Assembly (NCBI RefSeq): GCF_003614925.1
Contig: NZ_QYLP01000014.1
Location: 62,001 to 126,000 of the forward strand
Direction of reading: 5' to 3'
Source of the DNA: Arthrobacter celericrescens
GTDB taxonomy: Bacteria; Actinomycetota; Actinomycetes; Actinomycetales; Micrococcaceae
Length of the DNA: 64,000 nt
Below are positions 26,770 through 35,025 of this stretch, piece after piece. Each line of letters starts with the position of its first letter. The stretch's first letter is position 1. The position numbers and the translations under genes are program-made. A model generated the notes under the pieces. That model was not told the DNA's origin and searched no databases. It saw nothing but the letters and a program-made list of their open reading frames with translations.

Positions 26770-29700
26770 ATGCCCAAGAGCGACGACGAAGTGGTGACCA
26801 CGTTGTTGGACCGGCTCCGAACAGCGGGAATCGACGTGGATGACTCTCCGCGAAGGCGTTCAGAGTACTCCTACGACGCTTCCAACTATCGCGTGCGCCC
26901 GGCGGCCGTGGTGTTCCCAAGGAACGTCGACGACGTGCGGACCGTGGTGCGTGCATGCTCGGCTTCGGGCGTCCCCACTACCGCTCGCGGCGGCGGTACG
27001 TCGATGGCTGGAAACGCGATAGGCGAGGGCCTGGTCTTAGATGTTTCACGCTCGATGACCTCGGTAGGAACCCTCGACGCCGGTCACCGCACTGTTTGGG
27101 TGGACGCAGGGGTTGTCCTGGGTGAGTTGCGCGCCCACGTTGAAAAAGCCACACGGGGTGAACTGACGTTTGCCCCCGATCCTTCATCGCTGACACGGGC
27201 CACCATCGGCGGGTCCATCGGAAATGATGCCTGCGGAAACCACTCCGTGGCGTATGGACGCATGACTCATCATGTGCAGGAATTGGAACTCGTAACGGCT
27301 GACGGCGCCTACCTCAGGGCCGGCCGGGATTTCCTGCGTGCTGTTGATGAAACGGATGCTCACTCGATTGCCCGGGCTGAGGAAATCCTGCTGGACCTCA
27401 AGTCACTGGTACATGCCAATCTCGGGCCTATCCGCGTCGAGTTGCAGACCATTCCCCGCCAGGTCTCCGGTTACCACCTCGGCCACCTGCTTCCCGAGCA
27501 CGGCTTCGACATCGCTGGCGCATTGGCAGGCAGCGAGGGGACTTGCGCAATCGTCGTGCGGGCCAAAGTAGGCCTCGTCCAGAAGCCAAGGACGACGGCT
27601 CTGCTGTGCCTCGGCTACGAAGACACCATCGAGTCGGCGCGGGACGTCATGACCATCCTGGCGGCGAAACCAAGCGCAGTCGAAGGACTGGACGCAGCGA
27701 TCGTGGACATCATGCGCCACCGCAGGGGAGCGGCCAGCGTAGATTCCCTCCCGCAGGGGAACGCGTTCCTGATGGTTGAATTCTCCGGTGACACCATCGG
27801 GAGGGCGGGCGATGACTGTGAACGGTTGCTTGAGAAGCTGCGTACTGACGGACGCGTGATCGACCATTCCATCGTTACGGAACCATCTGAGCGGGCGAAG
27901 CTATGGCGGGTCCGGGAAGACGGGGCTGGGTTGTCTTCCCGCCGGATCGACGGCGTGCAGACCTGGCCGGGTTGGGAAGATTCCGCGGTCGCCCCGGAGC
28001 GGTTGGCGGACTACTTGGCCGAGTTGCTCCCCCTGGTGCGGAATTATGGCTACAGCGCCTTCATGTACGGCCACTTCGGCGCTGGGTGTGTTCATATGCG
28101 GCTGGACTATGACCTGCGCAGTGAATTGGGGCGCACGAGGTTCGAGGAATTTACGCGGGAGGCCGCGACGCTGGTAGTGGCGCATGGCGGCTCGCTGTCC
28201 GGAGAGCACGGTGACGGGAGGGCCCGGAGCGAACTTCTGGACGTGATGTACTCCGCAGAATTGGTGGCGCTGTTCAAACATTTCAAAGGTGTGTGGGACC
28301 CGGCGGGTGTGCTCAACCCCGGAATCATCGTGGATCCGGAGCCCTTTGCCGCATCGCTGTCCCTGGAAGGCGTCGCCAAGCCGGGACCAAGTCACGGCGA
28401 GCAAGCCGCACTCTCAACTGCCGCCGTCGTGCCTTCATCCGAGGATCGTTCCCTGCTCCCGATGGCGAGCCCGTTTGTCGGCAACACGCACGCCTGCATC
28501 GGCGTGGGGCGCTGCCGGGCTACGGCCGGCGGATTCATGTGTCCCAGCTACCGGGCAACCAAAGATGAGAAAGACTCGACGCGCGGCAGGGCAAGGGTCC
28601 TGCAGGAACTTACGCGGGCCAAGGGAAACAGCCAGAATGGCTGGTCAAGCCCGGAAGTCCGGGAAGCCTTGGACCTTTGCCTTTCGTGTAAGGCCTGCTC
28701 GGCCGACTGCCCCACGGGCGTCGACATCGCGGAGGCCAAATCGCAGCTTGTCGATGAGTACTACCGCGGACGCATCCGCCCCTTCACTCACTACTCAATC
28801 GGATGGCTGCCCCGATGGCTGCCGCTGCTGACCAAGGTCGCATCGCTTGCTAATGTCGGCACGCGCATCCGCCCCTTCAGGTACGTAGGGGAGCTGCTTG
28901 GGGTCAGTGCACGACGGCGGCTGCCGGACTTTGCGCAGTCCCACAGGATCCGGCGCAGGATCCGTGAAGCCGGATTTACGGACGGCGCGGAAGTGCTTCT
29001 CTTCATCGACAGTTTCACCCGTGCTTTCAGGCCGGAGGTTGTCCCGGCAGCAGCCCGCGTGCTCCGCGACGCCGGCAGCTCGGTGGGGTGCACACCGGAG
29101 GCCTGCTGCGGTTTGACCTGGATCTCCACGGGACAACGCGAAGGTGCCCGGCGCCGGCTCTCGCGGCTGATCACGACCCTCGACGACGGTACGGACCGGG
29201 ACATCGTCGTTCTCGAACCCAGTTGCGCGGCGACCATTCGCGACGAGGGACCAAAGCTGGTTGGCGGCGCGGCAGCTGCCAGGGTCGCGGCGAGGGTGCG
29301 CTCCTTCTCAGTCGCTGTGGAGGAAGCCATCACGCGTGGATGGAAGCCGAAAACAGTCCCGCCCCAGGCTGCCGTCCTTCAGACGCACTGCCACGAGCAT
29401 GCTGTTTTCGGCTCGGGCGCCCAGAAGCGGGTACTGGAGGCATGGGGCGTGCCGAACATCGTGGAATCGTCATCATGCTGCGGCGTGGCGGGCAACTTCG
29501 GTTTCGAGGCCGAGCACTTCGATGTTTCGATGAAGGTGGCAGAACACTCCATCATTCCCGCCCTTGGTAGGGGAGGCAGTGAGGCTTTGGTGCTCACTGA
29601 CGGATTCAGTTGCGCAATGCAGGTTTCCCAAGTCGACTCCCTGCGCGAGAGCGAGCATCTGGCCATCGCATTGGACCCGGAGGACTCCCGCCGTGCCTGA
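26770..29700 (+). CDS. FAD-linked oxidase fused to Fe-S domain (D-2-hydroxyacid/2-hydroxyglutarate dehydrogenase type)
   Basis: A 976-residue fusion. The N-terminal half is a VAO-type FAD oxidase with PTTARGGGTSMAGN at about 67-80. From about 575 a ferredoxin-like region follows, with cysteine clusters CIGVGRCRATAGGFMC and CLSCKACSADC (about 636). The C-terminus has two CCG motifs (CCGLTW near 777, SCCGVAGNFG near 902), as in GlcF/GlpC. Such GlcD-GlcF fusions oxidise D-2-hydroxyacids and pass electrons to the quinone chain. The ATG at 26770 has GGAG upstream. It stands alone between two terminators; a hydroxyacid from the surrounding pathway is a plausible substrate. Confidence 0.88.
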   Translation: MPKSDDEVVTTLLDRLRTAGIDVDDSPRRRSEYSYDASNYRVRPAAVVFPRNVDDVRTVVRACSASGVPTTARGGGTSMAGNAIGEGLVLDVSRSMTSVGTLDAGHRTVWVDAGVVLGELRAHVEKATRGELTFAPDPSSLTRATIGGSIGNDACGNHSVAYGRMTHHVQELELVTADGAYLRAGRDFLRAVDETDAHSIARAEEILLDLKSLVHANLGPIRVELQTIPRQVSGYHLGHLLPEHGFDIAGALAGSEGTCAIVVRAKVGLVQKPRTTALLCLGYEDTIESARDVMTILAAKPSAVEGLDAAIVDIMRHRRGAASVDSLPQGNAFLMVEFSGDTIGRAGDDCERLLEKLRTDGRVIDHSIVTEPSERAKLWRVREDGAGLSSRRIDGVQTWPGWEDSAVAPERLADYLAELLPLVRNYGYSAFMYGHFGAGCVHMRLDYDLRSELGRTRFEEFTREAATLVVAHGGSLSGEHGDGRARSELLDVMYSAELVALFKHFKGVWDPAGVLNPGIIVDPEPFAASLSLEGVAKPGPSHGEQAALSTAAVVPSSEDRSLLPMASPFVGNTHACIGVGRCRATAGGFMCPSYRATKDEKDSTRGRARVLQELTRAKGNSQNGWSSPEVREALDLCLSCKACSADCPTGVDIAEAKSQLVDEYYRGRIRPFTHYSIGWLPRWLPLLTKVASLANVGTRIRPFRYVGELLGVSARRRLPDFAQSHRIRRRIREAGFTDGAEVLLFIDSFTRAFRPEVVPAAARVLRDAGSSVGCTPEACCGLTWISTGQREGARRRLSRLITTLDDGTDRDIVVLEPSCAATIRDEGPKLVGGAAAARVAARVRSFSVAVEEAITRGWKPKTVPPQAAVLQTHCHEHAVFGSGAQKRVLEAWGVPNIVESSSCCGVAGNFGFEAEHFDVSMKVAEHSIIPALGRGGSEALVLTDGFSCAMQVSQVDSLRESEHLAIALDPEDSRRA

Positions 29701-29709
29701 GACCAGTGG

Positions 29710-29726
29710 TGTCTCAAAATGACACG
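29710..29726. promoter_or_regulatory. Degenerate box TGTCTCA-AAA-TGACACG
   Basis: The left arm is perfect against the local consensus; the right arm is poor. It lies 72 bp before a small candidate gene at 29798, a spacing like the other boxes. Confidence 0.35.
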
Positions 29727-29797
29727 GTCGGCGCAAGCCCCGGGGACACATGCTGGAAGTAACCCAATAGCCCCACTACTTCTTGAGAGTGATCTCG

Positions 29798-29995
29798 ATG
29801 ATGAACAGGAAGCTCGCACAAGGACGGCACGTTGAATGGCTGCGAGCATCGGCACACTGTAACGAGACGGACCTTGGAGAGCGGACTGACTATCAGTCGA
29901 AGCGCTCCGGCAAGGTGGTCCACCGCCTCCGCCAGGACATGGCGGAGGGCCGGGACTTCAGCGACGCCACACCCTGGCCGTATCCGGCTGCTTAA
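29798..29995 (+). CDS. Small hypothetical protein (65 aa)
   Basis: A short frame of 65 residues starting MMNRKLAQGRHVEW, rich in Arg/Lys/His and ending in TPWPYPAA. I do not recognise the family. It has a weak GAG-type ribosome site, a degenerate regulatory box about 70 bp upstream and a strong terminator 10 bp downstream, all of which suggest a real transcription unit. There is no hydrophobic segment, so it is presumably cytoplasmic. A second ATG at 29801 or TTG at 29783 could be the start. Confidence 0.5.
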   Translation: MMNRKLAQGRHVEWLRASAHCNETDLGERTDYQSKRSGKVVHRLRQDMAEGRDFSDATPWPYPAA

Positions 29996-30005
29996 CCCCT
30001 AAACT

Positions 30006-30055
30006 GCGGGCCGCGGCGCTTGGACCTGGCACTGAGTCCAAGCGCTGCGGCCCGC
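30006..30055 (+). terminator. Hairpin terminator
   Basis: The 20-base arm at 30006-30025 is complementary to 30036-30055 with one mismatch, around a 10-base loop. It separates the small gene from the TetR gene. Confidence 0.75.
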
Positions 30056-30064
30056 TCCCATTCC

Positions 30065-30078
30065 CTAACGATCGTTAG
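30065..30078. promoter_or_regulatory. TetR-type operator CTAACG-AT-CGTTAG
   Basis: A perfect 14-bp palindrome, immediately upstream of the -10-like TACAAT (30080-30085) and 34 bp before the TetR ATG. Its position in the promoter fits repression. The same palindrome, with a different central pair, lies at 32622-32635. Confidence 0.75.
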
Positions 30079-30111
30079 TTACAATGGTTGAGAGCCCCGC
30101 CGGTCAGTTGA

Positions 30112-30786
30112 ATGGATGAGATGAACCTGTTGCCTCGCGAGCGAGCAAACGCCGCTGTCAGGGAGTTCTTGTCGAGCCGCGACTGGTCCTCCCAGACCCC
30201 TGCGCGTCGTCGCATCCTGGCGGCGTTTCTGCAGCTTGCCACAACACGGGGCTTCGATTCGGTGACCATGCGAACTTTGGGTCGCGCGCTGGATATGAAG
30301 GCGCCCAGCATCTACTCGAGCTTCCCTCAAGGCAAAGACGAGATTGTTGCGGAGTCGCTCCGTTGGTTTACCCACACCTTTGCCCGTGACCTCCTGGCCA
30401 GCGCCGAAGAAGCCAACTCGCCGGAGGAGTACTGGGCTGCGCTTGTTCGCTTCCATCTGGCCCAGCAGCTCCAGCGGCCGGAAGCCGACCTCTGGGACCT
30501 CCTCGTTGCCACGGACAAGGTGGCACGCTTTCTGACCGACGAGGTCCGCGATGAGGTCGGGCTGTGGATGGGCCTCCATGCGGACATGTATGCTGCGGCG
30601 GCTGAAGAAATGGGTTACGAGCTCCCTGTCCGAACCACCAAAGTGATTTTCACGCTTTTGGACGGCGCCGGGCGATGGGCTGGCTGGAGCGGCAGTGACC
30701 ATGATCTCGCTGAGCTGCTGGATCACACGGTTGCCCTGACCCGCTCAATTCTCGAGGTCGGCACCGGAAGCCGGACCCTGGCCTAG
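30112..30786 (+). CDS. TetR/AcrR family transcriptional regulator
   Basis: A 224-residue regulator. An N-terminal HTH domain at about 30-75 (RRRILAAFLQLATTRGF ... MKAPSIYSSFPQGKDEI) is followed by an all-helical ligand-binding domain. The ATG at 30112 has no strong ribosome site; ATG 30121 is an alternative. A perfect 14-bp palindrome overlaps its promoter, suggesting autoregulation. The same palindrome lies in the promoter of the APC permease at 32723, so it likely also controls that operon. It is convergent with a second TetR gene 30 bp away. The effector is unknown, probably the permease substrate or a pathway metabolite. Confidence 0.9.
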   Translation: MDEMNLLPRERANAAVREFLSSRDWSSQTPARRRILAAFLQLATTRGFDSVTMRTLGRALDMKAPSIYSSFPQGKDEIVAESLRWFTHTFARDLLASAEEANSPEEYWAALVRFHLAQQLQRPEADLWDLLVATDKVARFLTDEVRDEVGLWMGLHADMYAAAAEEMGYELPVRTTKVIFTLLDGAGRWAGWSGSDHDLAELLDHTVALTRSILEVGTGSRTLA

Positions 30787-30816
30787 GGCCCCGTCTCCTC
30801 AAGCGAGACACGCCGT

Positions 30817-31512
30817 TCAAGAGGAGTCGCTGCCCTGCGCCGTCAAGCCAAGGAGGAAGGTCACGATCACCCCGTTCAGTGCCGAGGCAAATGACTGGTG
30901 CATGAACGCCAGGCTTGGATCTGTTTCGTAGGCTGCCAGTACCGGAGGTGTGGGGTGGGAGTGTGTCCAGAGGGCACCCACCAGGATGATGATCATTTGG
31001 GCACCCTGGACTGAGCGATCCCTCTGAATCTCGGGCAACACCTGTCGAAGTAGTGCGGCAAATCCCGTCAGGCTGTCGCGCGCTCCCAGCTTGTACTTGA
31101 GCACGACCTCTGTGGACACGTTGCGTTCCAGGACGCCGGCCTGCGCGCTGAGAAGCTCACACAACTTCGGGCGAGCGGCGAAGGATGCGGACAGTGTGGC
31201 CGCAACGTCGCGTGCCCTGGTGATCGCTGGAGTCGAAGGGTCAACGTCTGCCTGGAGTGCTTCGCCAACTTCGGCTAGGAATTCGGTTGCGGCATGGGCT
31301 AGAAGCTCAAGGAGAACCGCTTCACGCGACTCGAAGTAACGCAGCACATTGGATTTTGCTAGTCCGACCCGACGACTGAGTTCGTTCAGGCTCAATGCCG
31401 AGACGGGCATCTCGTCAAGCATGACCGCTGCGGTCTCAAGGATGCTTTGGCGTCGTGATGCGCGTTGCTCGTCGCTTCGGGCGCGTTGGAAGGCACTCAT
31501 GCCTTCAAGCAT
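30817..31512 (-). CDS. TetR/AcrR family transcriptional regulator
   Basis: A 231-residue regulator with HTH at about 20-65 (RRQSILETAAVMLDEM ... VGLAKSNVLRYFESREAVL) and a helical C-terminal domain. The start is uncertain: ATG 31512 has no ribosome site, and ATG 31500 has GAAGG too close. It is divergent from the SDR at 31682. Three copies of AGACC-N3-GGTCT lie in the intergenic region, one in the spacer of a plus-strand promoter, so it probably represses both itself and the SDR. Such regulators beside a single SDR often respond to a xenobiotic or reactive carbonyl. Confidence 0.9.
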   Translation of the reverse strand: MLEGMSAFQRARSDEQRASRRQSILETAAVMLDEMPVSALSLNELSRRVGLAKSNVLRYFESREAVLLELLAHAATEFLAEVGEALQADVDPSTPAITRARDVAATLSASFAARPKLCELLSAQAGVLERNVSTEVVLKYKLGARDSLTGFAALLRQVLPEIQRDRSVQGAQMIIILVGALWTHSHPTPPVLAAYETDPSLAFMHQSFASALNGVIVTFLLGLTAQGSDSS

Positions 31513-31515
31513 AGG

Positions 31516-31528
31516 AGACCGGTAGTCT
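31516..31528. promoter_or_regulatory. TetR operator copy 1 (AGACCGGTAGTCT)
   Basis: An imperfect 13-bp inverted repeat directly upstream of the TetR start at 31512; first of three related copies. Confidence 0.65.
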
Positions 31529-31537
31529 CTTGACTAT

Positions 31538-31550
31538 AGACCGCCGGTCT
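31538..31550. promoter_or_regulatory. TetR operator copy 2 (AGACCGCCGGTCT)
   Basis: A perfect 13-bp palindrome lying in the 17-bp spacer between a -35-like TTGACT (31530-31535) and a -10-like TACTCT (31553-31558) that face the SDR gene. This is the classic repression position. Confidence 0.75.
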
Positions 31551-31563
31551 CTTACTCTTTTAG

Positions 31564-31576
31564 AGACCGATGGTCT
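31564..31576. promoter_or_regulatory. TetR operator copy 3 (AGACCGATGGTCT)
   Basis: The third 13-bp copy, with perfect AGACC/GGTCT arms around GAT. Centres of the three copies are 22 and 26 bp apart. Confidence 0.7.
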
Positions 31577-31681
31577 GATACCCCTTCGGGATCGGGCGAA
31601 CGGACACGGAGAGCAAATGCTCATCCCCTTACCGCCTCGGCGCCGAGCTCGCCGGGGTCAAGATGAATGGAAGGAATTTTC

Positions 31682-32518
31682 ATGACGCAGAAGGTTGCTT
31701 TGGTCACTGGCGCATCATCCGGCATTGGTGCGATTACAGCCCGCCAGCTCAAGGAGGCCGGTTTCGTCGTGTACGGCGCGGCCCGACGTGTCGACCGCAT
31801 GGCGGAGTTGGCTGCTCTCGGTGTGCACACGATCGCCCTGGACGTGATCGATGAATCATCAGCCAAAAACGCCGTAACGAAGATCCTCGAGACCGAGGGC
31901 CGGATCGACGTTTTGGTCAACAATGCCGGCTATGGATCCTATGGGGCGCTTGAGGACGTGGCGATGCACGAGGCGCGTGCGCAGATCGACGTGAACTTGT
32001 TCGGGCTGGCATACCTGACGCAACTCGTGCTCCCAGCCATGCGCGCCCAACGCGGCGGCACGATTATCAACATCAGCTCCATGGGCGGGCAGTTCGCCAC
32101 GCCCATGGGGTCCTGGTACCACGCGAGCAAATATGCCGTCGAGGGGCTCAGCGACGCGCTGCGTCTGGAGCTGAAGCGGTTCGGCATCGACGTCGTACTT
32201 ATCCAGCCCGGCTCGATTCGTACCGAGTGGGGCGAGATTGCCGCCGAAAAGCTACGCATCACGTCCGGCCATGGACCTTATGGAGAACAGGCCAATGCCA
32301 TGGCCAAGTCCCTGGCAAGCAGTTCCCAGCCCGGCACGAAAATGGCTTCGCCGCCCAGCGTCATTGCCCGGGCGGTGACCAAGGCGGCCACCGCCCGCCG
32401 TCCACGCACCCGTTACCGCCTGGGATTCGGGGCCCGACCGCTCATCTTCCTCAGCAGGCTCCTTCCCAATCGCGTCTTCGACGCCTTGGTCAAGCGCTCC
32501 ACCGGCGTGCCGGCCTAG
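31682..32518 (+). CDS. SDR family oxidoreductase
   Basis: A 278-residue short-chain dehydrogenase: VTGASSGIG near the N-terminus, NNAGYGSYG, and WYHASKYAVEGLSD with the catalytic tyrosine and lysine. The longer C-terminus resembles SDRs often annotated as oxidoreductase/short-chain dehydrogenase with an extended tail. The ATG at 31682 follows GGAAGGAAT; ATG 31667 would add five residues and lacks a site. It is divergent from TetR 30817-31512, whose three operators lie upstream, so it is probably induced by that repressor's ligand. The substrate is unknown. Confidence 0.9.
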   Translation: MTQKVALVTGASSGIGAITARQLKEAGFVVYGAARRVDRMAELAALGVHTIALDVIDESSAKNAVTKILETEGRIDVLVNNAGYGSYGALEDVAMHEARAQIDVNLFGLAYLTQLVLPAMRAQRGGTIINISSMGGQFATPMGSWYHASKYAVEGLSDALRLELKRFGIDVVLIQPGSIRTEWGEIAAEKLRITSGHGPYGEQANAMAKSLASSSQPGTKMASPPSVIARAVTKAATARRPRTRYRLGFGARPLIFLSRLLPNRVFDALVKRSTGVPA

Positions 32519-32621
32519 AGGCGCGTCACTGAGTGCTGGGGGTTCGCAAGGTTCACTTCCTGGTGCCCTGTATGCGCGAGCGACATCGCAGTCGGGAAAC
32601 TTGGCGAAAACTCTTGCCTAA

Positions 32622-32635
32622 CTAACGCTCGTTAG
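32622..32635. promoter_or_regulatory. TetR-type operator CTAACG-CT-CGTTAG
   Basis: A 14-bp inverted repeat identical in both arms to the copy before the TetR gene at 30112. It sits between a -35-like TTGCCT (32614-32619) and a -10-like TAAGGT (32638-32643), so a bound repressor would block the permease promoter. Confidence 0.75.
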
Positions 32636-32722
32636 CCTAAGGTTTTCGCTAGGTCCGATGATGTGCCTGCAGGAAATCTCGACCTACCCAATTACCCAGA
32701 CGTAATTCGATAGGGAACCGAA

Positions 32723-34207
32723 ATGAGCCAACACATAAGTGCCGAACGCGATGAGTCGGCACCCCCACAAAGCACCGAATCGCCAACCGAGCTTCGCGGT
32801 CAACTTGGTGTAGGAAGCATCCTCTTCTCCGTAGTCGCCTGGGCGGCCCCATTACTGGTCGTCGTCGGCCTTATGCCGTCGATGATTGCCTTCGGAGGCA
32901 ACGGCATTATCGCTGCCCTTGCCGTTTCGACAGTCATATTGCTCCTGTTCTCCGTGGGGTACACCGCCGTCACGAGATACGTTGAACGCCCTGGAGCTTT
33001 CTATGCCTACATAACCGCTGGACTCGGCAAGAATGTGGGGCTCGGCGGAGCCTTCCTGGCTATGTCGGGATATCTTGTGCTCCTCTTGTCCACGTGGGCT
33101 GCGTTCGGAGTGTATGGCCGGCAACTCGTTGTTGATACGTTCCATGGACCGGATCTGCCTTGGTATCTCTATGGGATTGTCGGAGCGTTACTCGCCGGAG
33201 TGGCTGCGTACCGCAAGATCGAGTTCTCAGCCAAGACCCTCGGCGTAGCCCTGATCCTCGAAGTAGTGCTCGTTGTCGTCTTCAACCTCAGGGTCTTCTT
33301 CGACGGCGGCCCGGACGGACCGCCGCTGAACGCCCTGTCCTGGGAGGGAGCGAGCACCGGAAACTTCGGCTTGGTCCTGTTGTTCGCGATGCTGTGCTTC
33401 GGAGGGTTCGAATCCTCGGCCATCTATCGTGAGGAGGCCAAAGACCCCAACAAGACCATTCCCAGGGCTACCTATGTTGCGGTTGTCCTGATCGGTCTCT
33501 TCTACCTTGTGGCGGCTTGGGCCATGCTGACCGCACTCGGCTCACAGGGCGTCGCCGATGCCCGGGCCGGAGGCGCCGTGGCTTCCATGTTCGGCGACCT
33601 TGCCGCCGCATACATCGGAAACGTTGTGCCGGGCATCATCAATGCCCTTGTGATCTCCTCGACGTTTGCATGCCTGCTGGCCCAGCACAATGCCGTCGCA
33701 CGGTACGCCTACTCGCTCGGCAAGGACGGGGTGCTGCCACGCATTCTCGGGGATGCGCATGCCAGGCATCGTTCACCATTTGTTGCTTCACTCATCGTCA
33801 GCGCCCTCGAAGTTGCGGCTGTAGTCATCATCGCTGCGGCCACGGCCTTTGATTCAGCAGGCACGGACGCGTTCACCGTCTACATCCGGCTCAATGGTCT
33901 CGGCGCGATCGTCGTCGTGGCTCTCCTGGTACTGGTTTCCGTCGCAGTGCTCGCGTATTTCAGACACCACAAAGTGCCCGGCCGTGGCACCTGGAAGACC
34001 ACCGCCGCGCCCACGCTCGCGCTGGCAAGCCTGGCGATAGTGCTGGTTCTCAGCTTCTTCAACGTTGATGCACTCATCGGCGCCGGGTTCATGGCTTCGT
34101 TGTCGTTCACGCTCTTCATCCCGGTGGTCTGGGTGGGCGGCATTGCGTACGCGCGCTGGCTGAGGAAGTCGAGGCCCGCCGTCTACGAAAAAATCGGGCG
34201 CCAATAG
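32723..34207 (+). CDS. APC family permease
   Basis: A 494-residue membrane protein with about 12 hydrophobic segments. The APC signature FGGFESSAIYREEAKDP then TIPRAT is shared with the permeases at 14090 and 20747. AGGGA precedes the ATG. The promoter carries a TetR-type operator rather than the 7-3-7 box, so it is controlled separately from its paralogues. Two SDR genes follow closely (48 and 25 bp gaps) and are probably co-transcribed, suggesting import then oxidation of one compound. Confidence 0.88.
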   Translation: MSQHISAERDESAPPQSTESPTELRGQLGVGSILFSVVAWAAPLLVVVGLMPSMIAFGGNGIIAALAVSTVILLLFSVGYTAVTRYVERPGAFYAYITAGLGKNVGLGGAFLAMSGYLVLLLSTWAAFGVYGRQLVVDTFHGPDLPWYLYGIVGALLAGVAAYRKIEFSAKTLGVALILEVVLVVVFNLRVFFDGGPDGPPLNALSWEGASTGNFGLVLLFAMLCFGGFESSAIYREEAKDPNKTIPRATYVAVVLIGLFYLVAAWAMLTALGSQGVADARAGGAVASMFGDLAAAYIGNVVPGIINALVISSTFACLLAQHNAVARYAYSLGKDGVLPRILGDAHARHRSPFVASLIVSALEVAAVVIIAAATAFDSAGTDAFTVYIRLNGLGAIVVVALLVLVSVAVLAYFRHHKVPGRGTWKTTAAPTLALASLAIVLVLSFFNVDALIGAGFMASLSFTLFIPVVWVGGIAYARWLRKSRPAVYEKIGRQ

Positions 34208-34254
34208 TCACTCCGCCAGGAGCCACACACATGACAACTCAGAAGGAAAACAAC

Positions 34255-35001
34255 ATGACAGATCGTCTCGCCGGCAAGATCGCAGTTCTCAGCGGCGGAG
34301 CAAGCGGCATGGGCGTCAGCCATACACGCCGCTTGATTCGCGAAGGGGCCCGGGTCATCTCATTCGACCTTAACGAGGGTGCCGGGCCTCACCTCGTTGA
34401 CGAGTTGGGCGAAGACAAGCTGATCTTCCTCCGCGGAGACGTCCGGAAAGCCGAGGACTGGGATCGGGTAGTGGCCGCGGGACGAAAGCGCTTCGGCATT
34501 CCGAACGTGCTGATCAACAACGCCGGGATCTCGCCTCTGCAATCACTGGAAAAGGTTTCCGAGGACGAGTACCGCCGGGTGATTGATATCAACCAGGTCG
34601 GTACTTTCCTGGGAATGCGCGCGCTTGTTCCATCCCTGCGCGAAGCTGGTGGTTCGGTCATCAACATCGCCTCGACTGCTGCGCTGGTGGCCTTTGCCGA
34701 CTTGTTCCCCTACGTTGCATCGAAATGGGCCGTGCGGGGTATGACGAAGGCCGCGGCACTGGAGTTGGCCAAGGACGGCATCCGGGTAAACGCGATCTGC
34801 CCGGGAGACACGGATACTCCGATGATTCGCGCGATCGCCGACACTCCTTCAGGTGCGTTGCCACCCACCGACGACCTGCCCTTCAAGCGATGGGCGCAGC
34901 CGGAGGAGATCAGTGCCGCCGTCGTCTTCCTCGCCTCGGATGAATCGTCCTACATGAGTGGCGGCGAGCTTGTCATCGACGGCGCCTACACCGCGCAGTA
35001 A
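34255..35001 (+). CDS. SDR family oxidoreductase (tandem copy 1)
   Basis: A 248-residue short-chain dehydrogenase: SGGASGMG near residue 15, NNAGISPL, YVASKWAVRGMTKAAALELA with catalytic tyrosine and lysine, and C-terminal YMSGGELVIDGAYTAQ. Two starts are possible: ATG 34231 (with AGGAG) and ATG 34255 (with GAAGGA). The latter matches the family N-terminus. It is clearly paralogous to the next gene, with near-identical stretches around the active site, so a tandem duplication is likely. It is co-transcribed with the APC permease. Confidence 0.9.
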   Translation: MTDRLAGKIAVLSGGASGMGVSHTRRLIREGARVISFDLNEGAGPHLVDELGEDKLIFLRGDVRKAEDWDRVVAAGRKRFGIPNVLINNAGISPLQSLEKVSEDEYRRVIDINQVGTFLGMRALVPSLREAGGSVINIASTAALVAFADLFPYVASKWAVRGMTKAAALELAKDGIRVNAICPGDTDTPMIRAIADTPSGALPPTDDLPFKRWAQPEEISAAVVFLASDESSYMSGGELVIDGAYTAQ

Positions 35002-35025
35002 TCCTCCAGACAGAAAGGTCGAATA

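Noticed and set aside
30791..30811. GTCTC-N7-GAGAC inverted repeat between the two TetR genes
   Set aside because: Arm spacing is 2 bp longer than the regulon box, and it lies between convergent gene ends, so it is more likely a weak terminator or chance.
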